The notes under the pieces are model-generated. The model saw only the letters and a program-made list of their open reading frames with translations, had not been told where the DNA came from and searched no databases. A DNA stretch of 64,000 nucleotides from SB11 sp035906255 (lineage in GTDB: Bacteria; Bacteroidota; Bacteroidia; UBA8524): positions 124,001-188,000 of the forward strand of contig JAMIFM010000018.1 of assembly GCA_035906255.1 (NCBI GenBank), given 5' to 3'. Both the position numbers and the translations under genes were made by a program. Shown in pieces: positions 33,956 through 41,698 of this stretch. Each line of letters begins with the position of its first letter. The first letter of the stretch is position 1.

Positions 33956-34695
33956 GAAAACATTTTTACATAATAGTAATTATAGGGGGTCTCCTTTCGG
34001 CCTGTAAAGATAAAATCGGCCCCGAAGAATGCTTTATGGCTGCGGGAAAAAGCGGTAGCCGTGAAATTGTTGTTAATGATTTTACATCAATTATTGCAAA
34101 AGACCGTTTGGTATTTCGTATCACCCAAGATACAACTCAGCCCCAAAAAGTTGTGCTTAAAGGCGGCGGAAATGTGATTAAAAATGTATCGGTAGCAGTA
34201 GATAATGGTCAACTGATTATTGACGACCGCAATGTGTGCAATTGGACGCGTGATTTCAGCAAAAAGATTATTGTAGAAATTAACTGCAAAACCTTACACG
34301 GTATTACACTAAACGATGCCGCAGAAATAGAATTTACTGATACCCTTCAATCCGATTCGCTGGTAGTGTTTCAACGTAGTACAGGCAGGGTTAATTTAGC
34401 AGTAAAGATTGGTAAGTTTGAAGTAAACCATGAGGCAACAGGTACGTTAGATGTTAAAGGATATGCCGCTATTTTTGTGCCCGTAATGTTTGATGCCGGT
34501 AAACTGGATGCCCGCAATTTGCAAGGCGATTACACCTTTGCCTATCACTATGGGATTAACGAGTTGCACGTGAAGCCTTTTAAAGTGTTATATGCCCTTG
34601 TGGGTAATAGCGGCAATATATTGTATTATGCTGAACCTATTGAGCAACCGCTAAAAGTAGAGCGGTTGGGAAGCGGAAATGTGGAACGGAAATAA
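33952..34695 (+). CDS. lipoprotein with DUF2807 (auto-transporter adhesin, head-GIN-like) domain
   Basis: 247 aa from a TTG start that overlaps the upstream stop. The lipobox GGLLSAC gives Cys18. The rest is a beta-helix-like DUF2807: ...VVLKGGGNVIKNVSVAVDNGQLIIDD, DAAEIEFTDTL, TGTLDVKGYA. This domain family is abundant in Bacteroidota, with role unknown (surface/periplasmic). Coupling to the PagL-like gene suggests a shared envelope function. No upstream in-frame ATG is possible without running into the preceding gene's last codons, so TTG is the best start. Confidence 0.72.
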   Translation: MRKHFYIIVIIGGLLSACKDKIGPEECFMAAGKSGSREIVVNDFTSIIAKDRLVFRITQDTTQPQKVVLKGGGNVIKNVSVAVDNGQLIIDDRNVCNWTRDFSKKIIVEINCKTLHGITLNDAAEIEFTDTLQSDSLVVFQRSTGRVNLAVKIGKFEVNHEATGTLDVKGYAAIFVPVMFDAGKLDARNLQGDYTFAYHYGINELHVKPFKVLYALVGNSGNILYYAEPIEQPLKVERLGSGNVERK

Positions 34696-34712
34696 CTGCC
34701 ATTTTGGCAAAA

Positions 34713-34745
34713 AAGCCCTTTGGCAGTAATATTGCAAACAGGCGG
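34713..34745 (+). promoter_or_regulatory. putative promoter of grpE-dnaJ
   Basis: TTTG at 34713-34716, 20-nt spacer, TAATATTGC at 34737-34745. The -7 box deviates at one base (A for T). An inverted repeat ACTGCCA (34695-34701) / TGGCAGT (34731-34737) brackets the -33 region and touches the -7 box. Confidence 0.45.
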
Positions 34746-34813
34746 GTAGCAATAAAAGATTGAAAACATCAGGATTAAATAAATTAACCCGAAAAATTTT
34801 TGGTAACAAACGT

Positions 34814-35395
34814 ATGACAAATAACGAAACTGAGAACAGGGAAGAATTGAACGATAAAGGAACTGCTGCCGAAAATGAGTTGCCGGTTGATGAAACATTG
34901 GCAAATGAGGATGCATCAGCAGACGAAGATACACAAACACAGGCAAGTATTGAAGGAAAACTGAAAGCCGAGATTGCTGAATTGAATGATAAATACTTGC
35001 GCCTGTACAGCGAGTTTGATAACATGAAACGCCGCAACGCAAAAGAACGCATAGAGTTGATGGATACAGCAGGGAAAGATATTTTACTGTCGTTTATTCC
35101 TGTTGTGGATGATTTTGAACGTGCTCAAAAAGCATTTGAAAACTCAACCGATGTTGAGGCGGTGAAAGAAGGCGTTACGTTAATACATACCAAGTTTTTA
35201 AATATCCTTTCACAAAAGGGAGTAAAAGCCATAGAGTCAAAAGGGCAGCCTTTTGATGTAGATTACCACGAGGCAATTACCAAAATACCTGCACCCACTG
35301 ATGACCTTAAAGGGAAAGTGGTTGATGAGGTAGAAAAAGGATATACCCTTAAAGATAAAGTGATACGTTTTGCTAAAGTTGTAATAGGCGAATAA
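34814..35395 (+). CDS. grpE: nucleotide exchange factor GrpE
   Basis: 193 aa from the ATG at 34814, preferred over an in-frame TTG 54 nt upstream. An acidic N-terminal tail precedes a long coiled coil (ELNDKYLRLYSEFDNMKRRNAKERIELM) and the compact beta domain containing the family signature DYHEAITKIPA. GrpE releases ADP from DnaK. Its stop overlaps the dnaJ ATG (TAATG), so the two are coupled. dnaK is not in the window. Confidence 0.95.
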   Translation: MTNNETENREELNDKGTAAENELPVDETLANEDASADEDTQTQASIEGKLKAEIAELNDKYLRLYSEFDNMKRRNAKERIELMDTAGKDILLSFIPVVDDFERAQKAFENSTDVEAVKEGVTLIHTKFLNILSQKGVKAIESKGQPFDVDYHEAITKIPAPTDDLKGKVVDEVEKGYTLKDKVIRFAKVVIGE

Positions 35396-36561
35396 TGGCT
35401 AAAAGAGATTTTTACGAAATATTGGGCGTGGGGAAAAACGCCACGGCGGAGGAAATTAAAAAAGCCTACCGCCAGATGGCAATTAAGTACCATCCTGATA
35501 AAAACCCAAACAATCCCGAAGCTGAGGAGAAGTTTAAAGAAGCTGCCGAAGCCTATGAGGTGCTTAGCGACCAAAATAAGCGCAGCCAATACGACCAATT
35601 TGGCCATGCAGGCATGGGCAATCGTGGGGGCTACGGTGGTGGCGGTGGTATGAGCATGGATGATATTTTCAGCCAGTTTGGAGATATATTCGGTCAGGGA
35701 AGTCCGTTCGAGAGTTTCTTTGGCGGTGGCGGAAGAGGTAGTAGGGGAGCGGTTGGTTCAAACATTCGTATAAAGATTAAACTCACCCTGCAAGAAATTG
35801 CCAAAGGGGCTGAAAAGAAGGTGAAATACAACCGTATGACGGTGGCCAAAGGCGTTAACTTCAAAACTTGCCCCACTTGTAACGGTGCAGGAGCAGTACG
35901 CCGTGTTACCAATACCATTTTAGGGCAGATGCAAACCACAACCACTTGCAGCACTTGCAGCGGTAGCGGTAAAATAGTATCAGAACGCCCCGCAGGTGTT
36001 GGCCCCGATGGTTTAATAGCTCAAGAAGAATTTGTTGAACTAAAAATACCCGCAGGTGTTGAAGAGGGGATGCAATTATCCGTAAGCGGAAAAGGAAACT
36101 CAGCACCCGGTGGTGCAGGTGCAAACGGCGATTTGATAGTACAGATTGAGGAGATTGAAGACGAAAACCTAAAACGCGACGGGCAAAATGTATTGTATGT
36201 GCACGACATCAGTTTCTCTGATGCTGCTTTAGGTACAAACATAGAAGTTCCTACTGTTGAGGGACGCGCCAAAATTAAAATAGATGCAGGTACGCAATCA
36301 GGTAAAGTGCTTCGTTTGAAAGGTAAAGGTTTGCCAAGTGTTAACAGCTACGGACGTGGCGACCAATTGGTGCAAATAAACATTTACACCCCTACTAAAC
36401 TTAGTAACGAAGAAAAAGCCTTGCTTGAAAAACTACGCGAAGCTGAGAATTTTAAACCCAATCCCGCACATACTGATAAAAGCTTTTTCGGTCGTATGAA
36501 AGAGTTTTTCGGGTGTTTTGCCATAGGAGCTTCAAGTTTACTTGGGCTTATCAACGGATAA
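35395..36561 (+). CDS. dnaJ: co-chaperone DnaJ, two-motif zinc-finger form
   Basis: 388 aa. J domain with HPD at 33-35, G/F-rich region ~70-125, then a zinc-finger region with only two CxxCxGxG motifs: C159/C162 (CPTCNGAG) and C185/C188 (CSTCSGSG). Canonical DnaJ has four. The retained pair corresponds to motifs 2 and 3, which form zinc centre II; positions of motifs 1 and 4 (centre I) have no cysteines (FKTC preceded by RMTVAKGVN; after motif 3 ERPAGVGPDG). The C-terminal substrate domain and the C-terminus are complete. Confidence 0.96.
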   Translation: MAKRDFYEILGVGKNATAEEIKKAYRQMAIKYHPDKNPNNPEAEEKFKEAAEAYEVLSDQNKRSQYDQFGHAGMGNRGGYGGGGGMSMDDIFSQFGDIFGQGSPFESFFGGGGRGSRGAVGSNIRIKIKLTLQEIAKGAEKKVKYNRMTVAKGVNFKTCPTCNGAGAVRRVTNTILGQMQTTTTCSTCSGSGKIVSERPAGVGPDGLIAQEEFVELKIPAGVEEGMQLSVSGKGNSAPGGAGANGDLIVQIEEIEDENLKRDGQNVLYVHDISFSDAALGTNIEVPTVEGRAKIKIDAGTQSGKVLRLKGKGLPSVNSYGRGDQLVQINIYTPTKLSNEEKALLEKLREAENFKPNPAHTDKSFFGRMKEFFGCFAIGASSLLGLING

Positions 36562-36587
36562 TTATAATCAGTTAAAGTATTATAAAG

Positions 36588-36612
36588 CGGTGCTCAAAAG
36601 GCACCGTTTTTT
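36588..36612 (+). terminator. intrinsic terminator of grpE-dnaJ
   Basis: CGGTGC/GCACCG with a 7-nt loop (TCAAAAG) followed by TTTTTTG, 27 nt past the dnaJ stop. Confidence 0.85.
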
Positions 36613-36630
36613 GTTTATGCAAGATGCTGC

Positions 36631-36725
36631 GGGTTGAAACCCACAGCTTATGAAATTACAGTTTGCGAAGGGACTTAAGTCCCTTCGCAAACTGTAATTT
36701 TAACAAAATGGGATTTTAATCCCAT
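36631..36725. repeat. three-hairpin palindrome element, copy 3
   Basis: (i) 36631-36642 GGGTTGAAACCC. (ii) 36653-36700: a perfect 48-bp palindrome with ends AAATTAC and centre GGACTTAAGTCC. (iii) 36708-36725 ATGGGATTTTAATCCCAT. It follows the dnaJ terminator in the 336-nt gap before the next plus-strand gene. The rest of the gap shows only the -7 box below and a short GAAAAGT/ACTTTTC hairpin near 36833-36852. Confidence 0.82.
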
Positions 36726-36892
36726 CTAAAGAAAGTAATTATCGCTTATCAATGATATGTTAATCCGCAGAAGTACTCAATGATTAAACAATTTTCATAG
36801 CTTAGCACTCGTTACCTCAACGCGCACCACTTACTTTTCGATGAAGAAAAGTATAAATAGATACAGCCTGTGGCTTTGTGCCCGTTAACCTT

Positions 36893-36901
36893 TATTTTTG
36901 C
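36893..36901 (+). promoter_or_regulatory. -7 promoter box of the VWA-like gene
   Basis: TATTTTTGC, full TAnnTTTG match, 9 nt before the ATG at 36910. Confidence 0.5.
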
Positions 36902-36909
36902 TCATACGC

Positions 36910-39018
36910 ATGATATTGCAAATACAAACAACCTATCCGCTTTGGTGGATTATCCCCTGTCTGTTGGCCGCAGCGGGCGCGGCGTGGCTGCTATACACCC
37001 GCAATCCCTTTGGTGATGATGAGGTGAAACGCCGTTCGCCGTTATACATCTCACTTATTGCTGTTCGCTTTTTGAGCATATTTTTATTAACCTTTTTATT
37101 ATTAGCCCCCTTTATAAAATCGTCAACCAAAAAAATACAAAAGCCTGTAATTGTATTGGCGCAAGACAATAGCCAATCCATCACAGCGAATAAAGATTCG
37201 GTTTTTTATAAAAACGAATATCCAAAAAAATTACAAGCCCTTGCCGAAGAACTCCGTAAGGACTTTGATGTAAAACTGTTTGGGTTAGAAGATAAAGTTA
37301 GCGAGGGAACTCCTTTTAATTATAGCGGCAAGCAAACTAACTTAAGTAGCTTATTTACTGAAATTACCAGCCAGTATGAAAATCAAAACCTTGGGGCGGT
37401 GATTATAGCTTCCGACGGGTTATTTAACAGCGGTTCAAACCCTGTGTATGCAGCAGAGAATAGTAAAGTGCCTGTGTTCACAGTCGCCTTGGGCGATACT
37501 ACAGTACCCCGCGATGTATTGGTAAAAAACATCCGCAACAATAAAATAGCGTATTTGGGTAATACCTTTCCTGCTGAAATAACTGTGGCAGCCAGCAAAC
37601 TTAATGGTGCTAAAACAACATTAACGGTTAGCAAAAACGGCAAAACGTTATTCAGTAAAGAGATAGCCGTTACTAACGATAATTTATCCCTTACAGAAAA
37701 CCTGCAATTGGCTGCCGATGAAGCGGGTACACAACACTATGTTGTGCAGCTAACCACCGTAAGTGGTGAAATCAGTTTCGTAAACAACCGAAAAGATTTT
37801 TTTATTGATGTGCTTGACGGACGTAATAAAATCTTATTGCTTGCGCCTGCTCCGCACCCTGATTTGGCAGGTATTAAACAAGCTGTTGAAAGCAACCAGA
37901 ATTACGAGGTGGTAATTACCTTTGCTTCGGGTTTTACCAACTACAACGATCTTAAAAAATACAATTTAGTAATACTGCATCAACTGCCTAATATCGAAAA
38001 CCCGGCAGAAAACCTGCTTAATGCTATTGAAAACAGTAAACTGCCTGTATTGCACATTATCGGCACACAAACGCTTATACCTGTATTTAATGAGTTGGGA
38101 ACAGGGATAGCCATTAGTAACTATCGCAACCAAATAAACGATGCTTTGCCCTTGCTAAACGATGGGTTTTCACTATTCACCCTTACCGATGAAACCAAAG
38201 CCCGTTTACGTTTTTGGCCACCGCTTAAAACTCCTTTCGGCAACTATTCGCAGGCAGCTTCTGCAAATACTTTATTGCATCAGCAAATAGGCGCAGTAAA
38301 AACCCAACAACCGCTAATTTATTTTAACCAAAGTACCGACAGGCGCATGGGTGTTATTTTGGGCGAGGGATATTGGCGTTGGCGATTACAGGATTTTGAG
38401 CGCAACAAAAACCACGATGCTACCAATGAGGTAATGACCAAAACCATTCAGTACCTCGCAGCTAAAAACGATACCCGTAAATTCAGGGTGAATGCTCAAA
38501 AAAACACTTTTAACGAAAATGAGAAGGTGGTGTTTGATGCGCAGGTATATAACGAAAGTTATGAGGCCATTACTGAGCCTGATGTGAAAATGGATATTAA
38601 AAGCAGCGACGGGAAATCATTTACCTATACCTTTAGCAAAGCCGGCACAGCATACATGCTAAATGCAGGATATTTTGCCGCAGGAAATTATACATACAAA
38701 GCTGCGGTGAAAGTAGGTAACCGCGAGGAAACCCTTAATGGGAAGTTTACGGTAATACCGTTGCAGGTAGAATTGTTAGAAACTGTTGCCGACCATCAAT
38801 TGATGCGTTCATTAGCCGAGAAAAATGGCGGCAGTATGGTGTACGCTAACGAAGTTGAAAAACTTACCCAATTGATTAAAAAACGGGAGGATATTAAACC
38901 CGTAAGCTATATGCAAACCGCATTTAAAGATATTATTAACCTTAAATGGGTGTTTTTTATCTTACTTGCACTCATGGCCACTGAGTGGTTTTTGCGCAGG
39001 AGAAACGGCGCGTATTAA
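36910..39018 (+). CDS. membrane protein with VWA-like domain, 702 aa
   Basis: Start at the ATG 36910; an upstream TTG is inside the promoter box. Two N-terminal transmembrane helices (about 8-27 and 47-67), a periplasmic region, and a C-terminal helix (LKWVFFILLALMATEWFL). VIVLAQDNSQSI contains a DxSxS MIDAS motif and AVIIASDGLFNSG a second VWA strand. The middle KILLLAPAPHPDLAGIKQAVES looks like a class I glutamine-amidotransferase-like fold. Such proteins occur near Bat/aerotolerance or outer-membrane assembly genes in Bacteroidota, but nothing here fixes the role. Confidence 0.7.
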   Translation: MILQIQTTYPLWWIIPCLLAAAGAAWLLYTRNPFGDDEVKRRSPLYISLIAVRFLSIFLLTFLLLAPFIKSSTKKIQKPVIVLAQDNSQSITANKDSVFYKNEYPKKLQALAEELRKDFDVKLFGLEDKVSEGTPFNYSGKQTNLSSLFTEITSQYENQNLGAVIIASDGLFNSGSNPVYAAENSKVPVFTVALGDTTVPRDVLVKNIRNNKIAYLGNTFPAEITVAASKLNGAKTTLTVSKNGKTLFSKEIAVTNDNLSLTENLQLAADEAGTQHYVVQLTTVSGEISFVNNRKDFFIDVLDGRNKILLLAPAPHPDLAGIKQAVESNQNYEVVITFASGFTNYNDLKKYNLVILHQLPNIENPAENLLNAIENSKLPVLHIIGTQTLIPVFNELGTGIAISNYRNQINDALPLLNDGFSLFTLTDETKARLRFWPPLKTPFGNYSQAASANTLLHQQIGAVKTQQPLIYFNQSTDRRMGVILGEGYWRWRLQDFERNKNHDATNEVMTKTIQYLAAKNDTRKFRVNAQKNTFNENEKVVFDAQVYNESYEAITEPDVKMDIKSSDGKSFTYTFSKAGTAYMLNAGYFAAGNYTYKAAVKVGNREETLNGKFTVIPLQVELLETVADHQLMRSLAEKNGGSMVYANEVEKLTQLIKKREDIKPVSYMQTAFKDIINLKWVFFILLALMATEWFLRRRNGAY

Positions 39019-39032
39019 CGATAATCTTAATT

Positions 39033-39728
39033 ATGAAAAGAATATTTGTATTTTTTGTATCAGCAGTTATGCTTGGTTCATGTGCCTCTAATGAAGTTGC
39101 TAACTCAGGCGATGTGAAGCAAAGCACCATTCATCAGCAATACTCTATTAACTACGATGAAAGTGAAAACATTACTTGGGCTAATGCTGCCTACCGTTTT
39201 GGGGGCAGTAACGGAACAACACTAATACTTACCAAGCCTGCACAGGTTACTTTTAACGGAGACAGTATGAGGCTGGTTACTACAATTATTTCAGGGGCAG
39301 GGTATAGTTTGGCTTACAAAAAGCCTATTGAAAATGGTCGCGAATGTGAGTTTGTGTATTTTGATACTGAAGGAAAGAAATACGTTAATAAATTAAAGTT
39401 TAACCCTGTGTTGATGGGTACACCGCCTGCCGAGGTTAAAAAAGGTATGCCGCTTGATTTGCCCATATTTACTCAACCTTTGCAGCATGGCGAAAGTTTG
39501 AGAATTGCACTGAGCGATACCAGCCGCACTGAAGAATTTATTGTTGAAACACTTACTGCCAAAGGTAACCTTGTTGTGCCTGCAACGGTACTGCAACCGC
39601 TTAAAGGTGAAGTAACTTTGAATATTTCAAGAATATCAAAAATACCTTTGCAAAACGCTACTGATGAAGGCGGCGGTATTAGTTTTGTTTATACGTTAAA
39701 GCCCCGAAAATTGACAGTAGTGGAGTAA
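39033..39728 (+). CDS. hypothetical lipoprotein, 231 aa
   Basis: Start chosen at MKRIFVFFVSAVMLGSCAS, with lipobox LGSC (Cys17); longer in-frame readings run into the preceding gene. The mature part is beta-rich, with no recognised domain. It starts 14 nt after the VWA-like gene stop and is probably co-transcribed with it. A function in the same envelope complex is a guess from position only. Confidence 0.65.
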   Translation: MKRIFVFFVSAVMLGSCASNEVANSGDVKQSTIHQQYSINYDESENITWANAAYRFGGSNGTTLILTKPAQVTFNGDSMRLVTTIISGAGYSLAYKKPIENGRECEFVYFDTEGKKYVNKLKFNPVLMGTPPAEVKKGMPLDLPIFTQPLQHGESLRIALSDTSRTEEFIVETLTAKGNLVVPATVLQPLKGEVTLNISRISKIPLQNATDEGGGISFVYTLKPRKLTVVE

Positions 39729-39813
39729 TCCTCCACTTCTTTCATCCTTTTTAGAATTGTTTAGCAATACTCTTTTTGAAAGAGTCATGCTTTTGATTGG
39801 GTAGGACTAAAAT

Positions 39814-39844
39814 AAAAAGCCCCAAAGCGTTTAAACCTTGGGGC
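39814..39844 (-). terminator. intrinsic terminator of rplS
   Basis: GCCCCAA/TTGGGGC (39819-39825 with 39838-39844); on the minus strand it is followed by TTTTT, 23 nt past the rplS stop. Confidence 0.85.
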
Positions 39845-39866
39845 CACCTTTTGAAAATGCAGTGTC

Positions 39867-40220
39867 TTATTTTGCAATCCTTCTTTCTTTGATACGGGCT
39901 TTTTTGCCTTTAGCATCGCGAAGATAGAATATACGTGCACGACGTACTTTACCGTGCTTGTTCACTTCAATTTTGTCAATAAATGGGCTGTTTGCTGGGA
40001 AAATACGCTCAACACCGATACCGTTTGATATTTTACGAACGGTAAAAGTTTCGCTCATTCCTGAGTTGCGGCGTTGCAACACCACACCTTGGAATTGTTG
40101 TATACGCTCTTTGTTACCTTCTTTAATTTTATAGTGTACGGTAACAGTATCACCCGCCCTAAATTGGGGGAAATTATTGGTTTTTAAGTATTCGGCTTCA
40201 ACCAGTTTAATCAAGTCCAT
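39867..40220 (-). CDS. rplS: 50S ribosomal protein L19
   Basis: 117 aa. L19 signature segments: FRAGDTVTVHYKIKEGNKERIQQFQGVVLQRRN, SETFTVRKISNGIGVERIFPANSP and RRARIFYLRDAKGKKARIKERR. It lies at the 30S-50S interface near bridge B8. It is a stand-alone gene (not with rpsP-rimM-trmD here), with its own promoter and terminator. Confidence 0.97.
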   Translation of the reverse strand: MDLIKLVEAEYLKTNNFPQFRAGDTVTVHYKIKEGNKERIQQFQGVVLQRRNSGMSETFTVRKISNGIGVERIFPANSPFIDKIEVNKHGKVRRARIFYLRDAKGKKARIKERRIAK

Positions 40221-40244
40221 CTCGTGTGGTTTTTAAAAAGGACT

Positions 40245-40278
40245 GCAAAGTTACGTATTTAATTCACAATTGCACAAA
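40245..40278 (-). promoter_or_regulatory. promoter of rplS
   Basis: Minus strand: TTTG (40278-40275), 21-nt spacer, TAACTTTGC (40253-40245). One of the best full matches in the window to the Bacteroidota -33/-7 promoter. The leader would be only about 20 nt, too short for an L19 leader structure. Confidence 0.6.
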
Positions 40279-40360
40279 ATTTTTGCAAATTGTGCAATAA
40301 AGTATGCACCCCGTTAGTTAGTCCTGCGTGTACACTTGCAAATATAAGGTTTTACGCGGT

Positions 40361-40855
40361 TTATAAAAACGTAATAGATTGTATCATTAGGTTCACCGCC
40401 TGCAATTCGGTTTGGGCTTTCGCATCGGCTTTTAGCTTGTTATCCACCAAATACCGGCAGGTGAGCACAGTGTTTTTATTTGCTACCAGCCACACAAATA
40501 CCATCGTTTCTTTGCCTTCAATCAGCAAAATACTGTTATAGTGCAGCACGGTTTTGTTTTCGTTGTATTGGTATTTGGCATTAGGATGGGTGAAACTTTC
40601 ATTATCAAGATAGTGCATCACCTCACTACTGTCGCTAAAATTGCGGCTCTCTTTAATTTCAAACGTGCCCGAACCATACACGGGTTTCTCAAAATGATAC
40701 GTGCCGTCAGGATTTTCAAACATATTCCAATCGTTGGGATATTTTAATGTAAAATACTTACGGCTTGACGTAAAATCACGTTCGGAGGGCATATTAGCCT
40801 GTGCACCTGCTGCAATGGATGCAATTAAAAAACAAAGGGTAAAAAGTGCCTTCAT
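40361..40855 (-). CDS. hypothetical secreted protein, 164 aa
   Basis: Sec signal peptide (MKALFTLCFLIASIAAGAQA), then a mixed alpha/beta domain with KYFTLKYPNDWNMFENPDGTY and DSSEVMHYLDNES. The pattern recalls PsbP-like or DUF3805-like folds, but I cannot claim either. It is monocistronic, convergent with nothing, and separated from rplS by 140 nt. Confidence 0.6.
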   Translation of the reverse strand: MKALFTLCFLIASIAAGAQANMPSERDFTSSRKYFTLKYPNDWNMFENPDGTYHFEKPVYGSGTFEIKESRNFSDSSEVMHYLDNESFTHPNAKYQYNENKTVLHYNSILLIEGKETMVFVWLVANKNTVLTCRYLVDNKLKADAKAQTELQAVNLMIQSITFL

Positions 40856-40945
40856 AAGTTACTATAAAGATACAAAAATAGTAACCAAACTGCACTTATC
40901 GGCAATGGTATATTTTACAAGGACAAGTACACCGTTGGTGCAGTG

Positions 40946-41698
40946 TTAGCGTTTAATAAACGTACTGAATTTAAGAAAATCGTTTACCCTATCGGGGGTA
41001 ACGGGTAATTGAAAGCCGTTTTTAAGTTGTAAGTAGCCGCCGTCGCTTTTTACGTAGCTGGTTACATAATTAATGTTCACCATAAATGATTTATGGCATC
41101 GGAAAAAAGTTTGCGAGCCTGTAAGTGCCTCTTCAAAATTTTTAAGAGTGCGGCTAACCACCAACTTGGCCTCGTCGGCAGTAATAACTTCGGTATAGGT
41201 GTTATCAGCCTTTAAGTACATTATCGTATCCAGTTCAATAAACTTAACCATGTTGCCTACCGGTACGGCTATTTTAGTAATTGATGTTCCGCCTAATACA
41301 TCACGCAAAAAGCCGATTTCGTTTTTATGGTGCTTGCGGTAACGTTTTAGTGCTTCCTCCAGTTCATCAGGCTCAATCGGTTTTAATAAATAATCAATGG
41401 CAGATAGTTTAAAAGCCTGTATGGCATATTGGTTGTATGCAGTGGTAAAAATGATAGAAAAATCAATTTCATCGTCGTCAAAAAAGTCAAGCAATTCAAG
41501 TCCGCTATGCCCCGGCATTTCAATATCCAAAAAAACCAAATCGGGTTTGTGTTTACGTATGGCCTTTACCCCATTGGGTAGGTCTTCACAGTCTGCCATT
41601 ACCTGAACTTCCGGGCAATACTCGTTCAACAGTCCTTTAAGCAGCACTCTTGCCCTTGGTTCGTCGTCAATTATTATGGCTTTGATAGATGGGTTCAT
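40946..41698 (-). CDS. LytTR-family response regulator (pair of the large propeller kinase)
   Basis: 250 aa from the ATG at 41698, which lies within the 3' end of the kinase gene (32-nt overlap). A receiver domain with phospho-acceptor D58 (VFLDIEMPG) and conserved KP (LLKPIEP) is followed by a LytTR DNA-binding domain (about 150-250: LDTIMYLKADNTYTEVI, FFRCHKSFMVNINYV). LytTR proteins bind two 9-bp direct repeats one on each of two successive turns; a fitting site occurs at 44752-44781. Confidence 0.92.
   Translation of the reverse strand: MNPSIKAIIIDDEPRARVLLKGLLNEYCPEVQVMADCEDLPNGVKAIRKHKPDLVFLDIEMPGHSGLELLDFFDDDEIDFSIIFTTAYNQYAIQAFKLSAIDYLLKPIEPDELEEALKRYRKHHKNEIGFLRDVLGGTSITKIAVPVGNMVKFIELDTIMYLKADNTYTEVITADEAKLVVSRTLKNFEEALTGSQTFFRCHKSFMVNINYVTSYVKSDGGYLQLKNGFQLPVTPDRVNDFLKFSTFIKR

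Noticed and set aside
35395..36561. Frameshift or deletion in dnaJ as the reason for missing cysteine motifs
   Set aside because: The frame is intact and both members of one zinc centre are missing together, as I recall in other Bacteroidota.
36802..36810. TTAGCACTC, a half site of the CIRCE heat-shock operator
   Set aside because: No GAGTGCTAA partner within 9 nt and it follows, rather than precedes, the grpE-dnaJ operon.
40221..40250. Ribosomal protein leader (autoregulatory RNA) upstream of rplS
   Set aside because: The predicted start leaves only ~20 nt of leader and no hairpin is visible.
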